A DNA stretch of 64,000 nucleotides from Thiocapsa roseopersicina (GCF_900106925.1 NZ_FNNZ01000017.1:1-64000), one strand, 5' to 3'; counted from the stretch's first letter, positions 17,760-27,189 are shown. Numbers and translations are program-made. Notes: generated by a model not told the origin, from the letters alone.

Positions 17760-18614
17760 TCACCTGAGATTTCTCTTGTAAGACGGATAGACGGCGTTGC
17801 GCGCCTTGGAAAAATTCGCGAACTCCATCGTGACGCTCGCCAGCTCGACGCCCGAAAAATCGGCGTTGGTCACGTCGGCACGGCGCAGGATGGCCCCCCC
17901 GAGAACGGCGTTGGTCAGGTCGACGTCCGTCAGGTTCGCATTGCGAAAATTGGTCTCCTGAGCCGAGACGCTACGCAGCTTGGATCCGCGCAGATCGGCG
18001 CCCTCGAAGTTGGCCAGATTGATGACGGTGAAGCCGCCGGGGAGTGCGCTGGTGAGGTCGGCTCCATGCATGCTGGCGCCCGCCAGATTGGCGTCGTTGA
18101 GGTGACAATCGCGCAGATCCGCGCCGCACAGATTCGCCTCGCGTAGATTGGCGCGGATAAAGAGTGCCTTGGGTGCGACCACGTGACAGAGATCGCTGCC
18201 TTGAAAGTCGGTGCCGCGCATGTCCGCATGGCCCAGGTTGGCGCCTCGCAGGTTGGCGCGTCTGACATCGGCATGACGCAGATCGGCGCGCTCGAGCTTG
18301 GCCTGCGACAGGTTTGCGCCGTTGAGGGTCGCCGCACGCGAGGGTCGCTCCGCGCCCAGGTGGGCCTGGGTGAGATCGGCGGCGCTGAGGTCGGCGTCGG
18401 TCAGGTCGGTCGCGACCAGGACGGCATCGGCCAGCCGTGCACCGCTCAGCAAGGCGCCGACCAGATCGCTGGACTCGAGGTTCGCACCCGAGAGATCGGC
18501 GCCGCGCAGATCCGCGCCGTTTAGTTGCATGTCGCGCAGGTCCGCACCCGCCAGGGTGTCCGCGTCGATTCGTTCGAGGACCTGTCCCGTCTCGCGATGC
18601 TTGATCTCGACCAT
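17760..18614 (-). CDS. Pentapeptide-repeat protein
   Basis: A 284-residue protein. The ATG at 18614 lies nine nucleotides after GGAGG; an ATG at 18623 is also in frame. From about residue 20 nearly the whole chain is tandem A(D/N)LxX pentapeptides (ADLRG, ANLES, ADLSA, ANLGH and so on), forming a right-handed quadrilateral beta-helix. There is a short interruption near residues 85-95 (AERPSRAAT). The last ~15 residues are basic (SKARNAVYPSYKRNLR). No signal peptide, kinase or channel domain is attached. Some family members mimic DNA and protect gyrase, but nothing here demonstrates that role. Confidence 0.9.
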   Translation of the reverse strand: MVEIKHRETGQVLERIDADTLAGADLRDMQLNGADLRGADLSGANLESSDLVGALLSGARLADAVLVATDLTDADLSAADLTQAHLGAERPSRAATLNGANLSQAKLERADLRHADVRRANLRGANLGHADMRGTDFQGSDLCHVVAPKALFIRANLREANLCGADLRDCHLNDANLAGASMHGADLTSALPGGFTVINLANFEGADLRGSKLRSVSAQETNFRNANLTDVDLTNAVLGGAILRRADVTNADFSGVELASVTMEFANFSKARNAVYPSYKRNLR

Positions 18615-18957
18615 CTCGTCCATCCTCCGCCGTTGTTGTGTTTTCGGTACCCGAATCGCCGCAGCCGACCCGCTCAATTTAACAGAAGCCGCCGAGTCGA
18701 GGGATGACCTTGCTCGGCCCTTCGTGTCTTGGATCCCGATCGATCGACAGTTTCGGACCCGATGGATACCATCGGCGGGCCTTACCGCGAATACCGCTCG
18801 GCGGGGCGGACGAGGCGTCGTGACGATCCTGATGCCCGAATCCGAGGCATGGGCTCGTAATGGCGCAAAGAACACAACGAAAACAGCGACGCTAGCCCAG
18901 CCGACGGCCGCGCCAACCAGGGCGCCCATCGGAACGACACCACCATCAGGAGCCACC
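18615..18957. other. Divergent intergenic region upstream of metY
   Basis: 343 nt between the divergent pentapeptide and metY genes. I looked for a SAM or methionine-linked leader and found no recognisable riboswitch core or terminator. The metY ribosome site AGGAG (18948 region) is clear. Nothing else can be supported. Confidence 0.35.
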
Positions 18958-20235
18958 ATGAAGATCGAGACACTCGCGATTCACGCCGGATTTGCGCCGG
19001 ACCCGACCACCAAGGCGGTCGCCACACCCATCTACCAGACCACCAGCTACGCCTTCGACGACACCCAGCACGGTGCCGATCTCTTCGACCTGAAGGTCGC
19101 CGGCAACATCTACACCCGCATCATGAATCCGACCAGCGACGTGCTGGAGCAGCGGGTGGCCGCTATGGAGGGCGGGGTCGGGGCCTTGGCGCTCGCCTCG
19201 GGCATGGCCGCGGTGACGGACGCCATCTTTACCATTGCCCAAGCCGGGGACAATCTGGTCGCGGTCTCGACCCTTTACGGCGGGAGCTACAACCTCTTCG
19301 CCCACACCTTGCCCCGACTCGGCATCCAGGTGCGCTTCGCTGCGCCCAACGACATCGACGGCATGGCCGCGCAGATCGACGACAAGACCAAGGCGGTCTT
19401 CTGCGAGTCCATCGGCAACCCCGCCGGCAACGTGGCCGATCTGCGCGCGATCTCGGACATGGCCCATGCCCACGGCGTGCCCGTCATTGTCGACAACACG
19501 GTGCCCACGCCCTATTTGTGCCGCCCATTCGAGCATGGTTGCGACATCGTCGTCCACGCCGCGACCAAATACATGGGTGGCCACGGGACTACGATCGGCG
19601 GCGTCCTGGTCGACTCGGGCAAATTCCCCTGGGCCGAGCATGCGAGCCGCTTTCCGATGCTCAACGAGCCCGACGTCTCCTATCACGGCGTGGTCTACAC
19701 AGAGGCGCTCGGAGCAGCGGCCTACATCGCCCGCGCCCGCGTGGTGCCGTTGCGCAACATGGGCGCGGCCATCTCGCCCTTTAACAGCTTCCTGATCCTG
19801 CAAGGCATCGAGACGCTGCACGTGCGCATGGATCGGCACTGCGAGAACGCGATCGCGGTGGCCGAGTACCTCAAGGCCAAACCCCAGGTCGAATGGGTCC
19901 GCTATGCCGGCCTGCCCGACAGCCCGGATTACCCTCTCGTGCAGAAATACATGGACGGCGCCAAGGCCAGCTCCATCCTGTCCTTCGGCATCAAGGGCGG
20001 ACGCGAGGCCGGTGCGCGCTTCATCGATGCGCTCAAGCTCACCGTGCGTCTGGTCAACATCGGCGATGCCAAGACGCTCGCCTGTCATCCGGCCACGACG
20101 ACCCACCGCCAGCTCTCGCCAGAGGAGCTGGCCCGCGCCGGCGTCTCCGAGGATCTGATCCGTCTCTCGATCGGCATCGAGCATATCGACGACATCATCG
20201 CCGATCTGGAGCAGGCGCTGGCAGCGGCGGGTTAA
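18958..20235 (+). CDS. metY: O-acetylhomoserine sulfhydrylase
   Basis: A 425-residue PLP enzyme of the Cys/Met metabolism family. The ATG at 18958 follows AGGAGCCACC. The N-terminus is KIETLAIHAGF, typical of O-acetylhomoserine aminocarboxypropyltransferases. The PLP-binding lysine is in HAATKYMGGHGTTIGG (about residue 205), and TLACHPATTTHRQL is the family C-terminal signature. It forms homocysteine from O-acetylhomoserine and sulfide, a natural route in a sulfide-using organism. The stop codon TAA belongs to the terminus of repeat copy R2. Confidence 0.93.
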   Translation: MKIETLAIHAGFAPDPTTKAVATPIYQTTSYAFDDTQHGADLFDLKVAGNIYTRIMNPTSDVLEQRVAAMEGGVGALALASGMAAVTDAIFTIAQAGDNLVAVSTLYGGSYNLFAHTLPRLGIQVRFAAPNDIDGMAAQIDDKTKAVFCESIGNPAGNVADLRAISDMAHAHGVPVIVDNTVPTPYLCRPFEHGCDIVVHAATKYMGGHGTTIGGVLVDSGKFPWAEHASRFPMLNEPDVSYHGVVYTEALGAAAYIARARVVPLRNMGAAISPFNSFLILQGIETLHVRMDRHCENAIAVAEYLKAKPQVEWVRYAGLPDSPDYPLVQKYMDGAKASSILSFGIKGGREAGARFIDALKLTVRLVNIGDAKTLACHPATTTHRQLSPEELARAGVSEDLIRLSIGIEHIDDIIADLEQALAAAG

Positions 20236-20425
20236 ACCGCGCCCAGTGCGGTATGTGATGTTTCTGATGGGATCGGTCCCGGCAGACTTCACGATCGCTG
20301 GAGTCGGCGCGGTTTAAGATTTTGAAAAATATATCATCTTAAACCGCGTCGGCTCCGATGTTGGTGGATACGATCAAGGCAGATGCAATCCGACCACCAT
20401 CCAAATCACTCCGGACGCGCTTTAA
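20232..20425. repeat. Paired palindromic element, copy R2 (inverted orientation)
   Basis: The first unit runs from TTAAACCGCGCCC (20232 region) to GGCGCGGTTTAAG (20318 region). The linker is ATTTTGAAAAATATATCAT. The second unit runs from CTTAAACCGCGTC to GGACGCGCTTTAA (20425). The first unit matches the reverse complement of the last unit of R1, so the element is inserted in the opposite orientation. It fills the gap between metY and the BASS transporter gene and ends two nucleotides before the transporter ATG. Confidence 0.85.
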
Positions 20426-20427
20426 TC

Positions 20428-21378
20428 ATGACGCGCATCACGACATGGTTCCCGCTCTGGGCCCTCTCGGGCGCGCTCTTCGCCTATCTCTTCCCGGAAT
20501 CGCTCGTCGGACTCAAGCCGGCGATCCTGCCCCTGCTCGGGCTGGTGATGTTCGGGATGGGCGTCACCCTGACCCTGAACCAGTTCGCGGCTGTCCTGCG
20601 CCGCCCCGGTCTGGTCGGGCTCGGATTGGCGCTCCAATTCGGGGTGATGCCGCTCGCGGCTTGGTCGATCGGCATGGCGATGGGACTCCCGCCCGAGCTG
20701 CTGGCGGGTCTGATCCTGGTCGGGACGGCCCCTGGCGGGACGGCCTCCAACGTCGTCTGCTATCTCGCCAAGGGCGACGTTGCGCTCTCCATCACGCTCA
20801 CGACCGCCTCGACGCTCGCCGCCGTGCTGCTGATGCCCGCCTTGACCTGGCTCTATCTCGGCGAGCGGGTCCCGGTTCCCGCCCTGGAGATGCTGATCTC
20901 CATCGCTCAGGTTGTTCTGGCCCCCGTCGCCATGGGGCTTGTCGTCAACCATTGGCTCGGAGCCCGGATCGGACCGCTCAAGGCCGTCTTCCCGCTGATC
21001 TCGGTCGCCGCCATCGTCCTCATCATCGCCATCATCGTCGCGCTGAACGCAGGCAACCTCGCGCATGTCGGCGCGGCACTGGTTATCGGGGTCATCCTGC
21101 ACAACGGGATCGGGCTCGCCGCCGGCTACTGGATCGCGCGTCTGCTCGGCCAGGACGAGACCACGGCGCGCACGCTGGCGATCGAGGTCGGGATGCAGAA
21201 CTCCGGGCTGGCCGTCGCGCTTGGGGTCAAGTTCTTCGGACCGGCTGCGGCCTTGCCGGGGGCTGTTTTTTCAATCTGGCACAACCTCTCCGGTGCCGCG
21301 CTGGCGTCCTGGTGGTCACGTCGCCCGCCGAGCGAGCAAGCGGAGCGGGCAGTAACCGAGCAGGTCACCTCCGATTGA
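20428..21378 (+). CDS. BASS-family (bile acid:sodium symporter-like) transporter
   Basis: A 316-residue protein with about nine or ten membrane segments. The ATG at 20428 is preferred because upstream in-frame codons lie inside repeat R2. The motif VGTAPGGTASNVVCYLAKGDVALS is the core sodium-binding signature of the family, and IEVGMQNSGLAVAL is the second conserved crossover region. Bacterial members transport organic anions, and some carry pantoate, glycolate or methionine-related compounds. It follows metY in the same direction, so a link to sulfur amino-acid metabolism is conceivable but unproven. Confidence 0.9.
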   Translation: MTRITTWFPLWALSGALFAYLFPESLVGLKPAILPLLGLVMFGMGVTLTLNQFAAVLRRPGLVGLGLALQFGVMPLAAWSIGMAMGLPPELLAGLILVGTAPGGTASNVVCYLAKGDVALSITLTTASTLAAVLLMPALTWLYLGERVPVPALEMLISIAQVVLAPVAMGLVVNHWLGARIGPLKAVFPLISVAAIVLIIAIIVALNAGNLAHVGAALVIGVILHNGIGLAAGYWIARLLGQDETTARTLAIEVGMQNSGLAVALGVKFFGPAAALPGAVFSIWHNLSGAALASWWSRRPPSEQAERAVTEQVTSD

Positions 21379-21626
21379 GTTCTTTGCAGCTCAGAGTGGC
21401 GCAGCCCCGCGCCGGACGGGATGCCCTGGTTAATTCTGGCGCGGCATCGCTGCGATCTGCGCCTAGTCTTGGGCCTCGAAATCCATCGCTAACGCCGAGC
21501 ACTCGCGAACCGGCCGGTTCCGTCCCCATCTAAACGGCATGAAAGAATCCGGCGCCGTGCCGGGTCTATTGAACGTGCGATCCGATGCCGAACGGCGAGG
21601 GCGCATCCCCGAGCACTGGAGACGAT

Positions 21627-22586
21627 ATGCTGATCAAGAAGCCCGCCGACATTCTTCCCTCCGAGATCACCCCGCAGCAGTTCTGGCAGCGACGACGTGA
21701 GTTCCTGAAGGCGTCCGCATCCGGGATCGGTCTCGCGGCGATCGGGCTGGCGGGCACAGCGCCGCATCGGGTGCTCGCCGGGGATACGATTCCGAATGTC
21801 CGCCCGAGTCCCTTCAGCACGGACGAGCCCCCGACCAGCCTTGAGGACATCACCAGCTACAACAATTTCTACGAGCTCGGCACGGACAAGACCGATCCGA
21901 AGGCCAACGCCAGGTTTCTCAAACCGCGCCCCTGGACGGTCACCGTCGACGGCGAATGTGCCGCGCCCGGCGAGATCGGCATCAAGGATATCCTCTCGTC
22001 CTTCACGCAGGAGGAGCGCATCTACCGGCTACGCTGTGTCGAGGCTTGGGCCATGGTGGTGCCCTGGGTCGGATTCCCGCTCGGTGATCTGATCAAACGC
22101 TTCGAACCGACCTCCAAGGCCAAGTATGTCGCCTTCGAGACGCTCTATGACCCCGAGCAGATGCCGGGACAGAAGCGTCGCGTGCTCGACTGGCCCTATC
22201 GCGAAGGGCTGCGCATGGACGAGGCTATGCACCCGCTGACGATCCTGTCTACCGGGCTTTACGGCGAGCTGCTGCCGAACCAGAACGGAGCGCCCTTGCG
22301 TCTCGTCGTCCCCTGGAAGTACGGGTTCAAGAGCATCAAGTCGATTGTGCGGATCAGCTTCACCGAGAAGGAGCCGCCGGCGACCTGGACCCGCATGCAA
22401 GCGAACGAGTACGGGTTCTATGCCAACGTCAATCCGGCCGTGGACCATCCGCGCTGGAGCCAGAAGACCCATCGCATGATCGGCGACGGCTGGTTGGCGA
22501 AGAAGCGCGAGACCTTGCCGTTCAACGGCTACGGCGACCAGGTGGCCGAGCTGTACGCGGGCATGGATTTGAAGCGCTTCTTTTGA
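21627..22586 (+). CDS. msrP: Periplasmic methionine sulfoxide reductase, molybdenum subunit
   Basis: A 319-residue protein starting at the ATG at 21627. The leader contains [13 protein letters not shown], a clear Tat motif, ending near the residue-50 region. The molybdopterin-binding fold of the sulfite-oxidase superfamily is seen, with the Mo-ligating Cys in YRLRCVEAW (about residue 137) and [18 protein letters not shown]. MsrP (YedY) reduces oxidised methionines in periplasmic proteins. It is followed directly by msrQ with overlapping stop and start codons, the usual operon. Confidence 0.95.
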   Translation: MLIKKPADILPSEITPQQFWQRRREFLKASASGIGLAAIGLAGTAPHRVLAGDTIPNVRPSPFSTDEPPTSLEDITSYNNFYELGTDKTDPKANARFLKPRPWTVTVDGECAAPGEIGIKDILSSFTQEERIYRLRCVEAWAMVVPWVGFPLGDLIKRFEPTSKAKYVAFETLYDPEQMPGQKRRVLDWPYREGLRMDEAMHPLTILSTGLYGELLPNQNGAPLRLVVPWKYGFKSIKSIVRISFTEKEPPATWTRMQANEYGFYANVNPAVDHPRWSQKTHRMIGDGWLAKKRETLPFNGYGDQVAELYAGMDLKRFF

Positions 22587-23230
22587 TGAGTCGAAACGAC
22601 ATGTCGGTCCGTTACGGTAAGCCGCTGGTGTTCCTGCTCTGCCTGGTGCCGCTCGGTGTCTTGATCGGGCGGGGGGCGAGCGGTGCGCTCGGGCCCAATC
22701 CGGTCGAGGCGATCACGCATTTCACCGGTGATTGGACCCTGCGACTCCTATTGGTAACGCTCGCGGTGACCCCTTTACGGCGTCTGACCGGGCAAGCCTG
22801 GCTCGTACGATTCCGCCGCATGCTGGGTCTGTTCGCCTTCTTCTATGCGGTCCTGCACTTCACGACCTACCTTTGGCTGGATCGGTTCTTCGACTTGGGG
22901 ACCATCGCCGAGGATGTGCTCAAACGGCCCTACATCACGATCGGCTTCGCGGCCTTCGTCTTGATGGTGCCCTTGGCGATCACCTCCACCCAAGGCTGGA
23001 TCCGCCGTCTCGGGCGGCGCTGGAAGACTTTGCATCGGGCTGTCTACGCTATTGGCGTGCTCGGCGTGCTGCACTACCTCTGGCTGGTGAAGGCGGATCT
23101 CTTGGAGCCCGCGATCTACGCGATCATCCTCGCGGTCTTGCTCGGCCTGCGCGTGCCCTGGGCCGATCTCTCCGCGCGGCTCCGCTCGGCAATGCGTCGG
23201 CGCTCCTGGATGGCTCCCGAACGCCGGTAA
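22586..23230 (+). CDS. msrQ: Heme-binding membrane subunit MsrQ
   Basis: A 214-residue membrane protein. The ATG at 22586 overlaps the msrP stop (TGATG). Six hydrophobic segments belong to the ferric-reductase-like transmembrane family. Histidine-containing segments FFYAVLHFTTYLW, WKTLHRAVYAIG and GVLHYLWLVK provide the b-heme ligands. It passes electrons from the quinone pool or a flavin reductase to MsrP. Confidence 0.94.
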   Translation: MSRNDMSVRYGKPLVFLLCLVPLGVLIGRGASGALGPNPVEAITHFTGDWTLRLLLVTLAVTPLRRLTGQAWLVRFRRMLGLFAFFYAVLHFTTYLWLDRFFDLGTIAEDVLKRPYITIGFAAFVLMVPLAITSTQGWIRRLGRRWKTLHRAVYAIGVLGVLHYLWLVKADLLEPAIYAIILAVLLGLRVPWADLSARLRSAMRRRSWMAPERR

Positions 23231-23240
23231 GATCGACTGA

Positions 23241-24161
23241 TCATCGCTGGCTTTTCGAGGACCCGCCGGGGTCCGGTATCCGGCATAGCTGCTCGACCTG
23301 AAACGCGATGCGCTGAATCGAATCCGCCGTCAACGCAGGCTCGCCGTTGCGGGGCTTCAACATGAAGCGGCAAGTCTTGGGATTGATCGCAACAACATCG
23401 CTTGCCTTCGTCACCCTGACATACCAGCCGGGCAGGGCAATCACCGGCCGCGCAGCGACGGGGATTCCGGCGGACTTGGTGAGGCGCTCGGACAGCCAGC
23501 GTCCTTGGGCGCGTGCCTGCTCTGCTGTCTTCACATCCGTCCAACCGGGGAAAGTCAGGGCGGTTCCGTCGAAGGCCACTCGGGTCTGTTCGGCCGCCTT
23601 TCCTTGGGTGGACTTGAGTCGGTGCTTGGTCTCGACTGAAAAAACGCCGCCGGGGGCGACGACCACATGGTCGATGTTGAACCCGGGGGCCTGGATATCG
23701 TGCAGGACGCGCCCGCCACCGGCGATGATAGGCTCGAGGAGTTGAGCAGTCGCCAGCTCGCCATCGAGGCCCTCGGCGTATTTCTGCCGTTTTGCCGCCT
23801 GACGAACGATCTTCAAGGTCTGATAGGCGATAAAGGCGACGGCAATCCCGGCGTACACCCAGGGGATCCAAGGGCTCACTGATGGATCCGCGCTCGATTG
23901 CACCTGGTAGGTCGCCCAGAGGAGCAAAGGGACCCAGGAGACGACCATCAGATCTCCGTGCATATCGAGCGTAAGATCCTCAATGCGTTGCCGTAGCCCG
24001 AAGCCAGGGGTTCTGAGAAGCTCCGAGGTCAGAGGCGAACGCCGATTTCGGTTGCGCACGAACCGCTTCCAGGCGGTCAAGATCAGAACGACGATCAGCA
24101 TGGGTATCAGCACCATCGCGATGATCAGCGCGATTCCCTGAATTGACTGGATCGATGACAT
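23241..24161 (-). CDS. Membrane-anchored NERD-domain nuclease-like protein
   Basis: A 306-residue protein starting at the ATG at 24161. Membrane segments lie at about 7-29, 71-88 and 98-116. The NERD (nuclease-related) domain runs from about 127 to 240: Glu135 in GLDGELATA, Asp164 in FNIDHVVVAP and the Glu177-x-Lys179 of VFSVETKHR give the PD-(D/E)XK-like active-site pattern intact. The start is only 13 nt after the end of the HsdR-like gene, so the two are probably one transcript. NERD proteins are often found beside helicases or in defence and DNA-processing contexts; the exact role here is unknown. Confidence 0.88.
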   Translation of the reverse strand: MSSIQSIQGIALIIAMVLIPMLIVVLILTAWKRFVRNRNRRSPLTSELLRTPGFGLRQRIEDLTLDMHGDLMVVSWVPLLLWATYQVQSSADPSVSPWIPWVYAGIAVAFIAYQTLKIVRQAAKRQKYAEGLDGELATAQLLEPIIAGGGRVLHDIQAPGFNIDHVVVAPGGVFSVETKHRLKSTQGKAAEQTRVAFDGTALTFPGWTDVKTAEQARAQGRWLSERLTKSAGIPVAARPVIALPGWYVRVTKASDVVAINPKTCRFMLKPRNGEPALTADSIQRIAFQVEQLCRIPDPGGSSKSQR

Positions 24162-24174
24162 GATCGGTATCCTT

Positions 24175-26670
24175 TCAGTCCTGCAGCAATAGCTCGAATT
24201 GTTCGGGTTCGGAGCGAAGTCCCGGTGCGGGTGATTGCGCCTCGGGTTCGAGATCCCCTTGCAGCCGGTCTGCTTCGAGCAGCCGCTTCAGCCGCTTCAG
24301 CCGCTTCAGCCGCTTCAAGGCAAGGTCGATGGTGCGCTGATGAACCGCGATCGCCGTCAACACCTCCTCGGGGGTACGGTTGTCGCGATCCGATCGGGCG
24401 CGCGGGTTGACGGCCTTGAGATCGAAGACGGCCGCGTCGATTGCATCCGCTTTGGCCTGGGCCTCGCGCGCGGCGCGCTCCGCAGCCGAGAGTCGGCTCA
24501 GGATTGGTTCGATCGTTTCGTTTGGCGCCTTGGCTCGCCGCAGCACGGCAAGCTCGCTCCGAATGGTGATGGCGAGAGCCTTCTGGCGTGCTGCCTCTTT
24601 GAGATGCGGCGCCATCTCCTCGCGCGCCTTCTCCCGTCGGGCCGCGATGTCGAGCGTCCAGGACAAGGGGCTCTCGCTGTCCGCCGTTCCGCGCGAGGCG
24701 AGCAGCCGTGCAAAGGTGGGGAAGGGCTGGCTCCGCGCCGCGTCGGCTGCCGGTATCGGCGTCGTGTCGATCGCCCCGCTATCCTCGGTCGATTCGGCCA
24801 CGCCCTCCGCCAGAAGCCGGAGCAAACTGTCGGGCAGCTGGTCGTCGTCGAGCACGGCGCCGGTCTTGTCGAACCCGAAATGGGCCAGCGTCATCGGCTG
24901 CTTTTTGCCGACCTTCACCCCGGACAGATCGTAATACCAGATGCGTTCGGTCGGTCGGCCCTTCGTGAAGAACAGCAGATTCGTCTTGACGCCTGCGCCT
25001 GCAGTCGAGCGCCCGACCATCTGATAGAAGAGGATGGCCGAGTCGAGATAACGGAAGAAGCAGACGGCATTGAGGCGCTCGATATCGACACCGGTGGCGA
25101 ACAGGTCGACGGTGCAGGCGATGAAACAGCGCTGACCCGAGCCGCGGAAGGTCTCTATCAGCTCGGACCCGCCTTGCTCGGTGCATTTGAAGGCATAGCG
25201 GTCCTTGGGGGTCTGCTCGTGCGTCTTGCAGCACTCGGCATAGCGGTTGTTGAGCTGCATGGCGACCCGGTCGGCGTGCAGGTCGCGGGTGCAGAAGACG
25301 ATGACCTTTTGCTCCGGGCCGCCGTTCGCGCAGAGCTGCTCGAACAGGTCCTTGCACATGGCCGCGATCCGCTCCGGTATCACCAGGTCGTTGTCGAAGC
25401 GGGCGGCGTCGTATTTGGGCTTCAGCGCGTCGCGCTTCACCCGTTTGCCGGTGCGGATGTCGACGCCCTTCTTGAGAACCACCTCGGCGTCCGTGAAGGT
25501 CTCCCCGTCCAGGCTGACCGCGCGGCGCACGATCTCGCAGGCGGCCAGATAGCCGTCCTCCTGCGCCTGGATCAGGTCGTATTCGTAGACCGGCCGGCCG
25601 AAATAGGCCAGGTTGTTGGCGGTGATGTCTTGATCCTCGCGGCGTTGACGCTTGGGCTCGCGCAACGCGCGCGGGGTGGCGGTGAGCCCGATCTGGATGG
25701 CGTCTGGGTTGCGCTCCAGGACCACGCGCCAGCGGTTCCAGGCTGAACGGTGGCATTCGTCGATGATGATGACGCTGAAGCTGTTGGGCTCCGGATAGTG
25801 TCGGGTCAGAAAACTGGCGACATCCTTGGCGTCGTCGTCGAGCCCGAGCGTTTGATAGGTCGCGATCTGGATCCGGGCGTTGCGGGCGCTGTTCTCGCCG
25901 CGATCGGAGGTGACGATCCGTGCGCCGTCCTTGAAGACATTGCGCAGCTTGCCGAGGGCCTGCTGGCGGAGCTCGTCGCGATCGCAGAGGAGGAGCGCGG
26001 GCTTGGCGAGCCGTCCGGCCTGATTCAGACGGTGCAAAAGATTGGCGGCCACGATGGTCTTGCCGGACCCGGTTGCCAGGACCAGCAGGGCGCGTGCGGG
26101 CTGGCCGTCGCGCTCGCAGTGCAGGATCTTGGCGATGACGGCGCGGATGGCGGCGCTCTGATAGTAACGCGGGTTCTCGGCATAGGCCGGGCTGTCGGAG
26201 GTGAAGAGGAGGTTTGCCGCGGGCTCGCTCAAGTCGATGCCGGTGTCGCGGGCATAGCGCTCGGCCAGCTCGGCGTGGGTGGGGAAGAGATCGAAGTCGT
26301 GCGGGCCTGTCGTGAGGCCGCTGATCCTGTTGAATTCGCCGTAACGGTGGCCGTTGGTGGCGAAGACGTAATGGATGCTGAAGCGGCGGCAGTCCCCGTA
26401 TCCCTTACCTTGCTCCATACCGCTCAAGGGATCGGCAGCCTCCCGCTTGGCCTCGATCAATCCGACCGGGAGCGGCGCGGGCATGGCGCCGATTTCGATG
26501 CAGATCAGATAGTCGGTTCGGCCCGGGACCTTGCGCCGACGCCCCTTGGGGCCTTCGATGTCGACCGGGGCGGGCGTCTCGAGCTTGAGGCGGGTGGGGT
26601 CGTCGTAGCCCTTGGCGCGCAGCTTGGGGTCGATGAGATAGAAGCGGGTCTCGGGCTCGTTGTAGGGCAT
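24175..26670 (-). CDS. Orphan type I restriction HsdR-like helicase-nuclease
   Basis: An 831-residue protein. The ATG at 26670 begins MPYNEPETRF. N-terminal HSDR_N nuclease: Asp53 (RTDYLI) and Glu73-x-Lys75 (LIEAKRE). Superfamily 2 helicase: Walker A ATGSGKT (199-205), DECH box (304-307), GLTATPR and the helicase-C motif QMVGRSTAGAG. A coiled-coil tail ends with four LKR repeats. This order matches EcoEI-type HsdR subunits. No HsdM methylase or HsdS specificity gene is adjacent; the flanking genes on the same strand encode a DUF29 protein (41-nt gap) and a NERD nuclease (13-nt gap). It could be an orphan remnant or part of a different DNA-targeting system. Confidence 0.9.
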   Translation of the reverse strand: MPYNEPETRFYLIDPKLRAKGYDDPTRLKLETPAPVDIEGPKGRRRKVPGRTDYLICIEIGAMPAPLPVGLIEAKREAADPLSGMEQGKGYGDCRRFSIHYVFATNGHRYGEFNRISGLTTGPHDFDLFPTHAELAERYARDTGIDLSEPAANLLFTSDSPAYAENPRYYQSAAIRAVIAKILHCERDGQPARALLVLATGSGKTIVAANLLHRLNQAGRLAKPALLLCDRDELRQQALGKLRNVFKDGARIVTSDRGENSARNARIQIATYQTLGLDDDAKDVASFLTRHYPEPNSFSVIIIDECHRSAWNRWRVVLERNPDAIQIGLTATPRALREPKRQRREDQDITANNLAYFGRPVYEYDLIQAQEDGYLAACEIVRRAVSLDGETFTDAEVVLKKGVDIRTGKRVKRDALKPKYDAARFDNDLVIPERIAAMCKDLFEQLCANGGPEQKVIVFCTRDLHADRVAMQLNNRYAECCKTHEQTPKDRYAFKCTEQGGSELIETFRGSGQRCFIACTVDLFATGVDIERLNAVCFFRYLDSAILFYQMVGRSTAGAGVKTNLLFFTKGRPTERIWYYDLSGVKVGKKQPMTLAHFGFDKTGAVLDDDQLPDSLLRLLAEGVAESTEDSGAIDTTPIPAADAARSQPFPTFARLLASRGTADSESPLSWTLDIAARREKAREEMAPHLKEAARQKALAITIRSELAVLRRAKAPNETIEPILSRLSAAERAAREAQAKADAIDAAVFDLKAVNPRARSDRDNRTPEEVLTAIAVHQRTIDLALKRLKRLKRLKRLLEADRLQGDLEPEAQSPAPGLRSEPEQFELLLQD
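24282..24317. repeat. Four tandem 9-nt units inside the HsdR-like gene
   Basis: GCCGCTTCA occurs four times in a row and encodes four LKR tripeptides on the minus strand, in the predicted C-terminal helix. The unit length keeps the frame, so copy-number slippage would change helix length without truncating the protein. Confidence 0.9.
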
Positions 26671-26710
26671 TTCCGGTCCTTCGGCCGCGATGGGGTCACC
26701 CCCCGGTGGT

Positions 26711-27154
26711 TCATGTCGTCTCGTTCGCACCCGGCCAAAATTGATCGTCCATGATCTCGTCGAAGCTCCATGGATTCAGCGACGGAAACGCCGATTCCGC
26801 CAGTCCGGTCTCGTTCGCCGCAAGCAAGAAGGCATCGCCGTAGGCGGCCGACAGGATCTCGGGGAGCTTCGCTTTGAGGCTTGGATTGTCCGCCAAGTGA
26901 CGGGCGATCTCGCGGCGCTGAATCTTGATGTTGCCGCGCCACGAGTTGCCTCGCAGCATCGGTTGCGCCTGCCATTTGAGCATGTGCATCAACAGGATGG
27001 CGAGTCGACTCAGGAGCTCCCTTTTCTCGCTGCGGCCCATGCTTTCGATCTCCTCGGCGATGTTCTCGATGTCGGCCGCCGCGAGACGACCGGCACGAAG
27101 CAATGCGGCCTGCTCGTTGGCCCAAGCGAAGAAATCTCGATCGTAGAGAGACAT
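26711..27154 (-). CDS. DUF29 family protein
   Basis: A 147-residue soluble protein. The ATG at 27154 is preceded by GGAGAACCCG. It starts MSLYDRDFFAWANEQAALLR and continues ENIAEEIESMGRSEKRELLSRLAILLMHMLKW, the standard DUF29 signature. DUF29 proteins are common small helical proteins of unknown function, frequent in cyanobacteria and purple sulfur bacteria, often in accessory regions. It lies 40 nt upstream of the HsdR-like gene on the same strand, so it may lead that operon. Its own upstream side is repeat R3. Confidence 0.9.
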   Translation of the reverse strand: MSLYDRDFFAWANEQAALLRAGRLAAADIENIAEEIESMGRSEKRELLSRLAILLMHMLKWQAQPMLRGNSWRGNIKIQRREIARHLADNPSLKAKLPEILSAAYGDAFLLAANETGLAESAFPSLNPWSFDEIMDDQFWPGANETT

Positions 27155-27189
27155 CGGGTTCTCCTGCTCTTTGCAATGTGCTTGTGATC

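Noticed and set aside
18615-18957. SAM-type riboswitch upstream of metY
   Set aside because: No recognisable conserved core, anti-terminator or terminator.
24235-25746. 503-residue plus-strand frame over the HsdR-like gene
   Set aside because: Antisense shadow; the minus-strand gene has intact helicase and nuclease motifs.
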